Positions 20,553 to 31,912 of a DNA stretch of 64,000 nucleotides are shown here, piece after piece. The stretch is from Platycnemis pennipes. Taxonomy: Eukaryota > Arthropoda > Insecta > Odonata > Platycnemididae. Each line of letters opens with the position of its first letter. Positions within the stretch are counted from its first letter, which is position 1. Location: NCBI GenBank assembly GCA_933228895.1, contig OW121853.1, positions 81,886,645 through 81,950,644 of the forward strand, written 5' to 3'. A program made the position numbers and the translations under genes. Below the pieces are notes generated by a model that saw only the letters and a list, made by a program, of their open reading frames with translations, was not told the origin of the DNA and did not search any database.

Positions 20553-20993
20553 GTAGTGAGGAACCACTCAAAAGAATGAGGCTCAAGATGCAATGCCATA
20601 AGGAACAAGAATGAAGGACTTTAGATTAAAAATGAAGACAAAGTGAAGAGATGGAAAGAATATCTGGAAGAGTTATACAATCGGAACAATCTCAGCACAG
20701 GAGTTATCGAAGAGGAAAACGAAGTCGAAAAGGATGATATGGGAGCATCAATATTAAGTACGGAATTCGACGCTGCAGTAAGGGACCATTAGAGGAATAT
20801 AGGCTTCTGGTATTGATGATTGATGATGTTCCTGCAGAACTATGTAATGAAAAATGCAGGAGAGAAGACATTGAATCATCTTTATAAAACCATCTGCGAT
20901 ATGTAATCAACAGGAGAAATACTTCGGGACTTCGAGAAAAACATCTTCGTGCCTATTCCAAAGAAGGAAAGAGCGGAGAATTGCGAAAATATT
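20553..20993 (+). mobile_element. RTE copy E, internal fragment
   Basis: It matches copies A and C from GTAGTGAGGAACCACT to AAGAAGGAAAGAGCGGAGAA, covering the linker and first RT motifs (DDMGASIL, NIFVPIPKKERAE). Frameshifts and stops are present. Both ends are abrupt. Confidence 0.82.
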
Positions 20994-21976
20994 AAATTGC
21001 GACTTAAGAATCGCGAAATCGTGACTTTTTTTCAGGGCTATGCCCTAAAAAAAGTCGTTCTGCTCACACGGGTGATCGCATCTCTCCCTGACCCCTTCGT
21101 CTGATATGCAAGAATGCCGATACTTCGGCCATTAGTCCGTCAAGACAATAGCTTTCTGGGTCATTTGATCTAACATGGTCGATCGATTCACAAAGAGAAG
21201 AAGAGATAGAATCATGGAGCCAAACTCATTCCTTTGATATATACGCTAACTATTATCCTCGTGTCCAGGCCATTCTGAAGATGACCCCACCCCCCCACCA
21301 CCACTCCCCTCTCCGGGAACCAAACGGTCTCCAATGGCCAACCACCTCCCTTCTTAGGTAGTGGTTCGCTCGCCCCCCGAAATAAAAAAAAACCTCCCTC
21401 CGGCTCCAACCCCCAGCTCCACTCTGCGCACAATAGCCACCCCGCCACATGCTCACGATCCAACCCCCTTCTCCCCAAAGATTTATAGGGAACGCATAAT
21501 TTAGAATTTCAGGGAGTCGGAATGGCAGGTGTGGGGTTTTAAGGCAGGAGGTGCAGGAAGGAGACTGGGGGGTGGTGTGTGGGTCAGAGCCAGGAAACCC
21601 AAGTGGAATAACGCAGAAATTGATGTGAGAATGATTTTGTTCATCAAGCTTCTTCCTTAACAGTGTGATTCAACTTGAAACGAAGTCAAGTCGCATTACA
21701 GCATTCTTCAAAATATCCAAACATGATGCAAACACTTTATTACCACGTAAGTACTTACATAATATTGCTATGACTGAGTAGCACAATAAAAATAGCTGGT
21801 TGTATCTGGTCTGTCAGCCATAGTAGATTAGGAGTTTAAATAATTTCATTTTTAACCCTTTAACCTGGGTTTTTAGAAGCTAATATTTTTCAATGGGACA
21901 GTTTACCTCACAATTTAAAAAACCCTACATTTCCATGCATTTTCACTCCGGTCTACATTATAATTTTATAACAGAA
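20994..21976. other. Unclassified DNA with C/G-rich tract and repeat copy
   Basis: A 15-bp-arm hairpin, GACTTTTTTTCAGGGC/GCCCTAAAAAAAGTC, lies near 21029-21058. 21285-21480 is C-rich with runs of C. 21628-21745 is the partner of the repeat at 10260-10400. No gene is supported. Minus-strand frames at 21212-21478 come from the C-rich tract. Confidence 0.5.
21628..21745 (+). repeat. Dispersed repeat, copy 2 (partner at 10260-10400)
   Basis: Shares ATCAAGCTTCTTCCTTAAC, AAACGAAGTCAAG and CATTCTTCAAAAT with the copy left of the LINE. The flanks differ. Confidence 0.65.
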
Positions 21977-22376
21977 CAAGCTGTACCCGGCCACGCATTG
22001 CTGTGGCTCAGTCTGGTTAAATGGAGAGCGCATGTTTATAGTATGTTTAATTTCACAATTCTTATGGGTATACAATATTTTTTGTTGTTCCATCGTCTGT
22101 GCAGATATAGAGATTGTCTGGTTTGCCGACTCTAGAACACGCAACATACATGCAACAAAATACACGTACATGTGAGAAGCAATCCGTGTCTAGATCTAAA
22201 TCGCATAGTTCTAAAGATTGGCCCTGACTTTTGTTGATGGTGAATGCAAATACCAATCGAATTGGGAATACAATCACTTAAATTGAAATGGCATATCTGT
22301 TGGAATCATAGGAATGCGAGGAATGAGGACATCTTCACCTTTGAAAGTTCCTGTCCAGATTGTGGATTGAGCAGTG
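21977..22376 (-). mobile_element. Helitron 3' end with Pif1-type helicase C-terminus
   Basis: In two registers (22474-22274 and 22277-22062) the minus strand encodes the end of a Pif1/Helitron helicase: GTFKGEDVLIPRIPMIPT, then FPIRLVFAFTINKSQGQSL (helicase motif with SQGQSL) and YVACSRVGKPDNLYI. Downstream lies a terminal hairpin GCCAC.GTGGC at 21990-22007, followed on the minus strand by GGGTACAGCTTGT. This resembles the Helitron hairpin and CTRR-T terminus. Helitrons move as rolling circles. The frame is shifted, and the upstream Rep part is cut off by the Tigger junction near 22380. Confidence 0.82.
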
Positions 22377-22379
22377 CCT

Positions 22380-23790
22380 ACTCGATCGACTTCCAATCTT
22401 GATTCTTGTTGTGGTGTGCAAAGAGGTGCTATGGAGTGGATTGAGAGGTTACCTGTGCTGCTGGAAAACTTCAAACCCAGGGATATCTACAATGCAGATG
22501 AAACGGGATTGTTTTTTTAGGGCCTTACCTAACAAAACCCTGGCCCTAAAATCAGAAAAATGCTCTGGAGGGAAGGCGTCAAAGGAGAGGCTGGCTTGAT
22601 GCTTGGCGCTAATATGGAAGGTGATCACCGCTGGTGATAGGAAAGCCGAGAATCCAAGGTGCTTCAAAGGAGTGAGTAAAGATAGACTGCCCATTACATG
22701 GAAATCAAATAAGGAGGCTTGGATGACTGCGGAGATAATGACAGAGTGGTAGCGAAATCTCGATAAAAAAATGGGAAAGGAAAAAGCAAGATTTTGCTAT
22801 TTCTTGACAATGCTCCTTGCCATCCCAATTTAAAATTAAAAAATAATAAATTAATTTTTTTCCCTCCAAACACTACCAGGGTGTTACCACCAATGGACCA
22901 AGGAATCATTAAAAATTTGTCTTCCACAGACAGTTCATTTTAAAAAGCATGCTATCTAAAGTTTACCAAGGACATTCCCACACTCGTGGTGGGAAGTCAA
23001 TTACTGTTCTTGATGCAATATTTTGGATTGATCGAGTGATCAAAAACATAAAAAGTTCAACCATGTGTAATTGTTTTGTAAAATCAGGGTTCACTAACAA
23101 CGAATTATCACCAGAGCTGGAAGATGTCACAAATGACTTGCAGTTAGACGTTAGTCTCTTTGTTAAATGATGCTGGCAAATGTGCTGACTATGTGAGCAT
23201 TGATTCTAATTCATTGACCGTGGTTTTGAAATTATTAAAAGTACTCTTGATGAAGGAGACAACGAAATCAGTGTAAGTGAATACAGTGAGCCTGAGCCTA
23301 TAGTGGAAGAGATGCTTGTGGTATCGTATGCCGGTGCATTGCATCAAATTGAACAGTTAAAACCATTTTGCATTTCAAAAGGTAACAGCGAGGCATTAAG
23401 TAGCCTTGTTGATGGACAGTTAAATTGTGAAAAAGAATTTGTTACAAAAAGAAATAAGCAAACCAAAATCAATGATTTCTTTACGCCAAAGTGAGGTACA
23501 TATATATTTGTACGTATGCATACATATTAAAGTGTGCAGATGCTTCGAGAATTTTAAATATACATAAATATGTGAGTAAATTCATTAGGTTGTTTTATTA
23601 TTACCAATTTATTTTAAATTATTAAGAAGTGATATTTGAAATAAAAGGATTTCTTTCAGCTGCTTTAAATTCCTACAGTATAATATTTGCGTGGTAAAAT
23701 GATGCGTAAAAATGAGTTTCTTTGGGTCGCCTCCAACTTACGGACACATTTTCTAGGACCGTTAATGTCCGTAAGTGAGAGGTTTCACTG
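22380..23790 (+). mobile_element. Tigger/pogo DNA transposon, 5'-truncated
   Basis: The right end reads GGTTTCACTG followed by TA at 23791-23792; reversed it is CAGTGAAACCTCTCACTTACGG, a Tigger-type terminal repeat. Subterminal words CTTACGGACA and TGTCCGTAAG form a hairpin (23739-23775). The left end is missing where it meets the Helitron. Confidence 0.85.
22440..23494 (+). pseudogene. Tigger/pogo-family DDE transposase pseudogene
   Basis: A relic of a CENP-B/Tigger transposase. LPVLLENFKPRDIYNADETGLFF (first catalytic D in NADETG) lies at 22446-22518. A shift or stop occurs in the T run at 22510-22519, followed by ALPNKTLALKSEKCSGGKASKERL. Further on come LDNAPCHPNLKLKN (second D) near 22805-22845, FFPPNTTRVLPPMDQGIIKNL (third D in MDQG) near 22855-22920, and NCFVKSGF near 23075. 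The C-terminal tail KQTKINDFFTPK ends at 23494, a hallmark of the family. At least four frameshifts. Confidence 0.9.
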
Positions 23791-24004
23791 TATATAGATC
23801 AGCAACAATCAAAAGAGTGCTAACATAGCCTACAAATGAAAAATACATTTTTTGTGAAAGGAGGGAAATGAGTTCCACTTTCAATAGTAACCTTACATAA
23901 GCTTTGGAAACAAAATAATCACTAGTGTGAAGATTTTAAAATATACCAAGAGAACAAATAAGGGAACACCATAGTCGCATTTACGATCATAGAGAATAAC
24001 CGTG

Positions 24005-25040
24005 ATACAGGATATGATACATGTGGAAAATGCCAGGAGAGAGAAGAAGATTACAGATGGACTACATTTTAGTGAAGCAGAGATTTAGGAACCAGGTGAA
24101 GGTCTGCGAAAGATTCCTTGGGGCATACATCAACAGTGACCATAATTTAGTGATGATGAAATGCCATTTAAAATTAAAGAAAACAGTGAAGAACACATGG
24201 CAAATTGAAGTAAACAATGAAGAATATACGGCAAGTAGAAAAACTGAAGGAGGCTCAACATCAGCAGGCATTTCAAAAAGCAGTGGAAAAACATTAAATG
24301 TGGAACACAGGAAGCCGCAAAGGAAGTTCTTGGAAGAAGAAAGTTTCCAAGAAGCCTTGGATCATGGATGAAGTATTAGACAATATTGACGAAAGAAGAA
24401 AGTATGAGAATTCGAAAACGGAAGAAGGGCAACTATGTTACTTAAGAATATGGAACAAAATAAGTTGCAAAGCCAGACAAGCTAGAGAAATGTGGATGAA
24501 AAACCTATGCGAAGATGTACAAATTAACTTGCACTTCGAAAGGTGGAAGCTGCCTATAGGATAGTGAGGAACCACTTAAAAGAACAAGGTGCAAGAAGCC
24601 CGCCCCTCCCCCCCTCGAAGCAAATCTGTGGCTACGTGCCTTTCTGGAGCATGTTTATTTACAGCAGTGAGGCATGGACGATGACAGCAGCAGAGAAATG
24701 TGGTGCAATAGAAGAATGATGAAGATCAAATGGGTTGACCGAGTAAGTAACGAGGAACTCCTAAGAAGAGTGGGAAGAATAGAAGTCTGCTGAAAACTCT
24801 GAGAAGAAGACGATACAACCTAATCGACCATATCTTAAGACACGATGGCCTGATGAAGTCAATCGTCCAGAGAGAAGTGAACGGGAAGAATGGAAAAGGT
24901 AGGCCTCATTTGAGTTATATAGAACAGGTTGTGAAGGATGTAAAAGAGAGAATTACATCAATATGAAGAGGTTGGCCGATAGAAGAATTGAGTGGAGAGC
25001 AGCATCAAACCAATCCTAGGATTGTTGACCGATGATGATA
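24005..25040 (+). mobile_element. RTE copy F, internally deleted
   Basis: 24005-24595 matches the endonuclease end and linker (YILVKQRFRNQVK, DHNLVMMKCHLK). 24636-25040 matches the 3' end (MFIYSSEAWTMTAAEK onward), ending TCCTAGGATTGTTGACCGATGATGAT. The whole RT is replaced by a 40-base C-rich patch. The nearby dispersed repeat at 25335-25518 also ends in a similar C-rich phrase. Confidence 0.83.
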
Positions 25041-25871
25041 AAAAATACTTATTTTAGATATTTTGAAATGTTTAAAAAAATCAAAGGTGGTTTTTATGCT
25101 ATTGATAATTTTATTATTGCTATTTTTATTGTTAAAATGATTCCTGTTTATTACTGAACCAAATTCCATAATGGGGCATGCACCTCTCCAGGGAGTGGTC
25201 TTCTGGGGCTTCGGCCCCCCTTCCCCCCAAAACTTTTTCCCAAAAATTTTTTTGCTCTGATTTTAACTGGACATGATAATCCAGATTACACTGTATACCA
25301 TTCAAGTATTAAATGTTTTGAAATGCAATCAATAGTTTGATGCATGTGCGCTTCATAACAAGGTAAGCAGTGAACTTGACCAGTGAGAAAAGGTAGAAAT
25401 GGGCACTGTGAAAGTAAATACCGAGCACTGAAAATAAGGGAAGAGATTTGTAACATGTCGGCACCCAATGGGCAAGGCTGATTTGTTTCAAGTTATGCTA
25501 CACTAGACTTAGCTCCCCCGAAGAAAATATCTGACTACTTGCCTGCAATAATGGGATCAATGGATGCAGAGAAATATTATAATTTTAATAAGACAAAAAC
25601 TGCTGCTCTAAGTGCAAGAGTTCCACAGTTATTATTTATGGAATTTTTTTTAGCAGATCCTTGATGCGGCAGTGTTCAAATGTTCATAACATTATTTTGG
25701 TTAGGTTCTGTGGTCAGATGAAGGCATCAAAGTTCATCATATGAATACTGCTTTCACATATGTAATCTTTAGGAAAATAGCTGATGGTCACTTGACATAA
25801 TTTTACAGAATCTGCCTGATTAGAGATGAAACCACCCACATTGTATTTTGTGAATAATCTCACTTCCTTAA
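25041..25871. other. AT-rich DNA and dispersed repeat, copy 2 (25335-25518)
   Basis: The repeat partner of 20330-20525 lies here. The remainder shows no gene or recognised element. It ends at the start of the second copia LTR. Confidence 0.5.
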
Positions 25872-26020
25872 TGTTGGAGATATATTAATAACAGCTGTTA
25901 TTCATAATAAGTTGTGCTGATATTATTGTTGCTGTTACCATCCAAGATGATCCAAGAAAAAAGGCATTAAAGAGTTAAAGGTGTTCTGCGTTTACTTGTT
26001 TTAAATGCGATATTCCATCA
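25872..26020 (+). repeat. 5' LTR of second copia element (about 149 bp)
   Basis: Begins TGTTGGAGATATATT and ends TTCCATCA directly before the primer site. The termini TGTTGG and CCATCA are inverted except for one base. The start is inferred from the terminal motif because the other LTR is missing. Confidence 0.65.
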
Positions 26021-26034
26021 GGTTATGGGCCCAG
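26021..26034 (+). promoter_or_regulatory. Primer-binding site, initiator tRNA-Met internal half
   Basis: GGTTATGGGCCCAG, identical to the site at 3147-3160 on the other strand. Confidence 0.82.
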
Positions 26035-26109
26035 TTAATGCAAAGAGAGAAGAACACAGTGGCATAAGTGGAATTTAGAATAAACAAAAAAGATTTTGAG
26101 AAAAGTAGC

Positions 26110-26880
26110 AGAACCAGAATTTTTTTTTGACAATGTCATTGGAAGTCTATGTAGAAAGGACAAGTGTACAGAATTTAACAATAAGAATGATCAATCTTGG
26201 AAGTTTTTTGAAGATGACTTTTATAGGACAAGGTACGTGGAAAGTAATGAATGAAGAGAAACCAGAAAATCCTGAGGCAGGATGGAAAGTAAGGGACAAA
26301 AAAGCACAAAGCACCACATGTCTTAGTGCCAAGTATGGTCAAATGTACATATTTGCAAGTCAAAAGTACAAGAGAAATGTGGTTGGAACTACAAAATTTG
26401 CATGAAAGGACCAATTTAAGCAATAAATTACATTTACTTTGAAAACTTTATTAATCAAAGCTTGTAAAAGGTCAATCAATGCAAGAATATATAAGATGAA
26501 TGTTAGAATTAATCAAATGCTTGTGGGGCATTGGAGAAGAAATAAAATATTTTCAAATAGCTGCTCTTTTGGTTGGTGGTTTGACAGATGAATACAGAAC
26601 TCTTGTAATGGCCCTTGATACGCTTTCTGATGATGAACTCAGACTACATTATGTAAAAGGAAAACTCCTTGATGAATTAAAGAGCAAGAATGAGACTATG
26701 ATCTGTGATGAAATACGTAACCTGCAATCGGAGCCAGCTTTCAAAACACCAAAACCACATGAGGGCAGACCAGAGAAGTAATTATAAAGAAACTCACAAA
26801 TGTTTTGTTTGCAAGAAAGCAGGGCTTTTAATTAAAGATTGCAGAGTATGAAAAGGATGGATCAAGGAGTTGAATAAAAG
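26110..26880 (+). pseudogene. gag: copia gag pseudogene
   Basis: 26127-26405 holds FLKMTFIGQGTWKVMN and GWKVRDKKAQSTTCLS, the first part of a copia gag. After a frame break, 26500-26781 gives LIKCLWGIGEEIKYFQIAALL, DEYRTLVMALDT and a LRLHYVKGKLLDE segment. About 26800 encodes a damaged zinc knuckle (CFVCKKAG...DC) in which the His is not evident. The arrangement matches gag of the first element, but identity is low, so it is another family. Stops separate the pieces. Confidence 0.85.
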
Positions 26881-26934
26881 AAGAGTCAGCTATGAGGCAT
26901 GAAGTGCAACGGATGTGAACCTGAATGCATCATG

Positions 26935-28280
26935 TACGATGGCATTTGGTCATTCATGGTACGTGGATTCAGGTGCTGCGAGCCACATGACAAATGATGT
27001 TGAATTCTTTACATGGTTACATTGGAATAAAGAAGAAGTAACAGTTACCAATGGGGAGCACAAGGCTGCCGAAGGAACAGGATAAGGGTACCTATATTGC
27101 AAGATATCTCAGACATAAAGAAAGAGGATTTTATTGAAGAATGTTATGTATATGCCAAATTTGCAAGGTAGTCTGCTCTCAGTAAAGAGATTAGCTAAAG
27201 AAGGGAATATGGTAACTTTCAAGGGGAATGATTGCTTAACCGAAAAGAAAGGGGCAATACAAGCAGTAAGGAAGATTGATCCTGATCTTTACAAATTGCC
27301 TTGGCAAGAAATGGCATAATGTGCAAAGCATGGATGAATACAATTCACCAGAATTGTATTCATCTATGGCATAGGTGGCTTGGGCATTGACACCCAGTTT
27401 CTGTGAAGAGATTAATCCACGATAAACTTGCTTTCTGAATAGAAATTGATAACTGCAATGACTTCTTGAGATGCTGGATTGGTGTAAAAGGAAAATTATT
27501 GAAGAAATCATTTACCAAATCAAGCTGTTATAAAGCTCAAAGACCCTAGAACTCATTCACTGATATATTCGTGGCCCAATGACTATAGAAACATCTGGAT
27601 ATAAACATTTTCTCACATTTATTGATGATTACTCTTGCTTTGCTACACAGTTGCATACCTACTATGTTTGAAGGAAGAGGTTCCAATCAGCTCGGAAGAA
27701 TATATTGCAGAGGTTTTCAATAAATTTGAAAGAGGGCCAAAAATTATGCGAAAGGACAATGGTGGTGAATATACCGGAAAGAAAACTCAAGAAATTTTAA
27801 AGAGAGAAGGAATTGAGTTACAGACAACAGTGCCATACAGCATACGACAGAATGGAATAGCAGAAAGAAAGAATCACTCTCCAGCTGAATGAGCAAAATT
27901 CATGCTGCTGGATTCAAATTTGCCAAAACAGTATAGGGGGAAGGTGTCATAAATGCTTGCTATTTGAAAAACTGCTTGCCAGTAAAGCCATAGACAAAAC
28001 CCCATATGAGCGATGGACTGGCATAAAACCTGATCTTCAACATGTACGAGTATTTGGAATCAAAGCTTGCACTTGTATTCCCAAGGGAAAACAGAGGAAG
28101 TGGGATTCACATGCTCAAGAAGACATCATGGTAAGGTATAGTGAATCTTCCAAAGGTTACAGGATCCTGCAGTCAAATACTAAGACAATTATCACCAGCA
28201 GAACTGTGATACATACTGAAAACCCAAAAGAGAGAGGCATTAAACAAATATACAGAGGTATTAATTGAGGATATTGAAAA
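26935..28280 (+). pseudogene. pol: copia protease and integrase pseudogene
   Basis: Near 26955 WYVDSGAASHMTND carries the protease DSGA motif. 27134-27319 gives VMYMPNLQGSLLSVKRLAKEGN, the segment preceding GAG-pre-integrase. After many stops, 27680-27892 has IMRKDNGGEYTGKKTQEI (integrase D and E region) and IRQNGIAERKNH. 27957-28268 has TPYERWTGIKPDLQHVRVFG and continues to the RTE insertion point. It is a relic, and the frames break at least five times. Confidence 0.85.
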
Positions 28281-28287
28281 AGTCTTG

Positions 28288-31200
28288 TGGCTGAGCTTAA
28301 AGCCAGTGAGTGCATCCACCGGATTGCAGTGGTGGGTTGACCTCTAGGTATAGAGGTGAGCTGCACGATAAGCAAGTTTACTCATAGAATAAGCAGTCAT
28401 GGACAAAAGGCGACAGCATTACGAGGGGGTATTTGGTCTATCCCTGGGTACGGTAGGCCACCAAGAATTACGCTTCCCATCACCCGTAGGAGAGGGCAGC
28501 AGCTCTTCTTCACATGAGTGAAGGTGGAGACTACAGTGGTCAGTACAGCGACACTCATTTCACTACAGGCATGGTAACATTTACTTTACGGCTGTAGTAA
28601 TGTGATGTGGAAGGCAAGGGGAAACCACCACATTATTATCCGGAGGAGTTGCAGCTGCTCCACACTTTTCTTTCTTATCAGGACGAGATGGAAACCTCTC
28701 GAGTAAAATATTCCAGAGGTAAAATAGTCCCCCATTTGGTTCTCCAGGCGGGGACTACCCAAGAGAGTACATCAGTCAAGTGTGATAGACATTTTAGGGA
28801 AGGAGCGTGGAACATGAGATCACTTCGGACTTGCGGAAGACTGGAAAACCTGAAGGTGGAAATGCAGAGAATGGACCTCGATTAGGAATCAGTGAAATAA
28901 GATGGCCTGCAGAAGGATACTATTGGAGTGGAAGTTACAGAATTATTCACACTGGATCACTGAATGGTAACGCTGGAGTAGGTATAATGCTCAGGAAGAG
29001 TGCAGGACTGGGTGTGAAGAGCTTCCTGCAGTACAGTGAGAGGATTATAATGGTGAAGATTGAGACAAAGCCTACAGAAACCATTATGGTGCAAGTTTAC
29101 ATGCCTACATCGGACTACGAAGATGAAGAAGTGGAAGACATCTACGAAGATATCACGGAAGTTATAAAGAGGAGGTAAAAGGAGATAGGTAGGAGGAGAA
29201 GAAAACCTATTTATTTTAGGAGACTGAAACGCTGTTGTAAGCGAAGGTCAAGATGGAAGAATAACGGGAAAGTATGGCTTGGTAAATCGAAATGAAAGAG
29301 GAGAAAGACAGCTGGAGTTCTGCACACAATATAAGTTAGCGGTCGCCAAAACATTGTTTAAAAATTAAAACCAAAGAAGATACATGTGGAAGATGCCAGG
29401 AAATAGAGGAAGATTTCAAATAGACTACATTTTAGTGAAGCAGAGGTTCAGAAATCAAGTGAAGTACTCAAAAAACTACCCAGGCAACATCAAAATACAG
29501 CGACATAATTTAGTGATGATGAATTGCCATCTAAAATTCAAGAAATTAAAGAAAACAGTAAAGAATATATGGCAAGCAGAAAAACTGAAGGAGACTCAAC
29601 ATCAGCTGACATTTCAGAAAGCAGTAGGAAACAACATAGGAGAGGACCTGACTGAGACATCAGTACAAGAGCAATGGGAAAAAATTAAATGTGGACTACA
29701 GGAAGCCGTAAAAGAAGTTATGGGAAGAAGAAAAGTTGTTAAGAAGTAGCCATGTACCACAGAAGAAGTCTTAGTGCTGATTGAAGAAAGAAGAAAGTAC
29801 AAGAATGAGAAAACTGAAGAAGGGCAGCCTTGCTACAAAAGAATAAGGAACTAAGTAAGTCGCAAAGCCAGGAAAGGTAGAGAAATGTGGATGTGGAATC
29901 TATGCGAAGATGTAGAAAACAACCTTGCACTTGGAAAGGTGGAAGCTGCATATAGGATAGTGAGGAACCACTTCAAGGAACTGAGCGCAAGATGTAACGC
30001 CATAAGGGACAAGAATGGAGAACGTTTGATTGAAAATGAAGACAAAGGAAGAGATGGAAGGAATATCTGGAAGAGTTATACAACGGAAACAATCTCAGCT
30101 TGAAAGTGATGCAAAAGAAGAAGTCAAAATGGATGATATGGGAGCATCAATATTGGAATTCGACACCGCAGTAAGGGACCTTTCAATAAATAAGGCCTCT
30201 GGAAGTGACGATATTCCCGCAGAACTAATTAAAAATGCAAGAGAACACATTTACCCATCTACACAAAACCATCCGCAACATGCACTCTACAGGAGACATA
30301 CCCAGGGAATCCGAAGAAAACTGTCATAATTCTTATTCCCAAAAAGGAATAGAGTGGAGAAATTCTGAAGATATTGACAAGAATCATCTACAGAAGAATA
30401 GAACGAAAAGCAGAAGATTTCCTGAATGAAGATCAATTTGGATTTAGGAAAAGTAAGGGTACAAGATAAGCAATATTGGCCCTTAGGCTTCTCATAGAGA
30501 AGAGAATGGAGAAGAACAAACCGACGTTCATTGCATTTGTGGATTCAGAGAAGGCTTTTGACAACGTGGATTGGAATTTAATGCTTGGAATTCTGAAATG
30601 AAATGGAGTGCTGTACAATGACCAAAGAATTATCCACAGTTTGTATAAAAACCAAGTAGCTGTAATTAATCTGGACCCAGCTGTGCGGAAGCAAGAATAA
30701 AGAAAGGAGTGAGATAAGGCTATTCACTGTCTCCCATAATTTTTAATGTTTACATCGAGAGAGCCATCAATGAAATCAAAGAGAAGTGTTCTGGAGTGAA
30801 CATCCACGGAGAAACAATCAGCATGCTACGATTCGCTTTTGATACAGCACTCATAGCAAAGACAGAGAAGGATCTGAATAAGATGCTATTAAAATTGGAA
30901 AGGAAAATGGCCAGATATCAGCTGAAGATCAATAAGAAAAAGACTAAGAAATTGGTATGCAGCCATAGAGAATAGGCGAAAATGAACGTTATACTAGGAA
31001 AACAAAAACTTGAAGAGGTGAGAGATTTGTTACCTCGGAAGCAGAGAAACCAATGATGGATAAAGTAAGAAAGAAATAGTCAGTAGAATAGCTCAGGCAA
31101 AGAGGGCATTCTAACAAAGAAGAATCTACTTACAGCAGGAAATACAACCTTAGAAGTAAGGAAGCAATTCTTCAGACTGTATATCTGGAGCATGTTTCTT

Positions 31201-31608
31201 TACAGCAGTGTGTCATGGATGACGACAACAGTGGAGAAGAAAAGGTTGAAAGTATTCGAAATATGGTGCTACCAAAGAATGTTGAAGATTAGATGGATCG
31301 ACCGAGTAAGAAATGTCCTAAGAAGAGTAGGAGAAAAGAGAAGTCTGCTGAAAACTCTAAAAAGAGGAAGGGACAACCGAATCAGCCATATATTAAGACA
31401 CAATGGCCTGATAAAGATAAACATCGAAGGAACAGTGAACGGGAAGAATGGAAAAGGTAGGCCTCATTTGAGTTACATAGAACAGGTCATGAAGGATGTG
31501 AAAGAGAGGAATTACGTTAATATGAAGAGGTTGGCCAATAGAAGAATGGAGTGGAGGGTGGCATCAAACCAATCCTAGGATTGTTGAACCATGATGATGA
31601 TGATGGAT
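28288..31608 (+). mobile_element. RTE copy B, near full length, inside the second copia element
   Basis: It starts with GGCTGAGCTTAAAGCCA, as in copies A and C, and ends CCTAGGATTGTTGAACC followed by ATGATGATGATGG, the short tandem tail expected of RTE elements. The length of about 3.3 kb covers 5' UTR, endonuclease, RT and C-terminal region. It is broken by several frameshifts and stops. Confidence 0.92.
28807..31578 (+). pseudogene. RTE endonuclease-RT protein, copy B
   Basis: The endonuclease starts AWNMRSLRTCGRLENLKVEM near 28808 and continues LGISEIRWP (catalytic E) in 28807-29178. A break near 29175-29225 spoils the active-site segment. 29384-29749 gives QIDYILVKQRFRNQVK and HNLVMMN. 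The RT (30130-30960) keeps NKASGSDDIPAEL and FVDSEKAFDNVDW (the family usually has FVDLEKAFD), but the FADD box is mutated near 30835 (RFAFDTAL). 31192-31578 is the C-terminal domain (MFLYSSVSWMTTTVEKK, IEQVMKDVKERNYVNMKR). It is inactive. Confidence 0.87.
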
Positions 31609-31639
31609 CTAGTCATCTGATCAGCACACATGCCAGGAT

Positions 31640-31906
31640 GATATGTTGGTAAGAAAAAGGGGAACACCAGTCACTGCGAGAGATGATTACCACCAAAAAG
31701 ATTATCATACACTGTTACATTGCGATCCAGTGTCAATGGAATTTCCCATGAATGAAAAAGAAGAGTGGATCAAAGGTGCTAATGAAGACATAAAATCCCT
31801 TGAAGAAAATAAAACATGGATTTTGACTAAATTGCCCGAAAGAAAACATACCATAGGATGCAAATGGGTGTTCAAAACAAAAGCATATCGCGAACGCTCG
31901 AGATAG
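31640..31906 (+). pseudogene. pol: copia RT N-terminus, resumed after the RTE insertion
   Basis: EFPMNEKEEWIKGANEDIKSLEENKTW and TIGCKWVFKTKAYRERSR are the standard opening of copia RT (a W.A...E...L..N.TW pattern, then KWVFK). It lies directly beyond the RTE copy at 28288-31608, so it is the other half of the same element. It ends with a stop at 31904 and no further RT follows. Confidence 0.85.
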
Positions 31907-31912
31907 GTATAT

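Larger units (their letters stand above)
25872..31912 (+). mobile_element. Second Ty1/copia element, degenerate, split by an RTE insertion
   Basis: LTR (25872-26020), primer site (26021-26034), gag (26110-26830), protease (about 26950), integrase (27600-28270) and, after the RTE insertion (28288-31608), the start of RT (31700-31905) follow in copia order on the plus strand. Stops and frameshifts are numerous, so it is older than the element at 1-3437. It differs from that element in gag and protease sequence. The right end is lost after 31912. Confidence 0.87.

Noticed and set aside
21029..21058. Rho-independent terminator-like hairpin with T run
   Set aside because: The genome is eukaryotic and the hairpin is not downstream of a gene.
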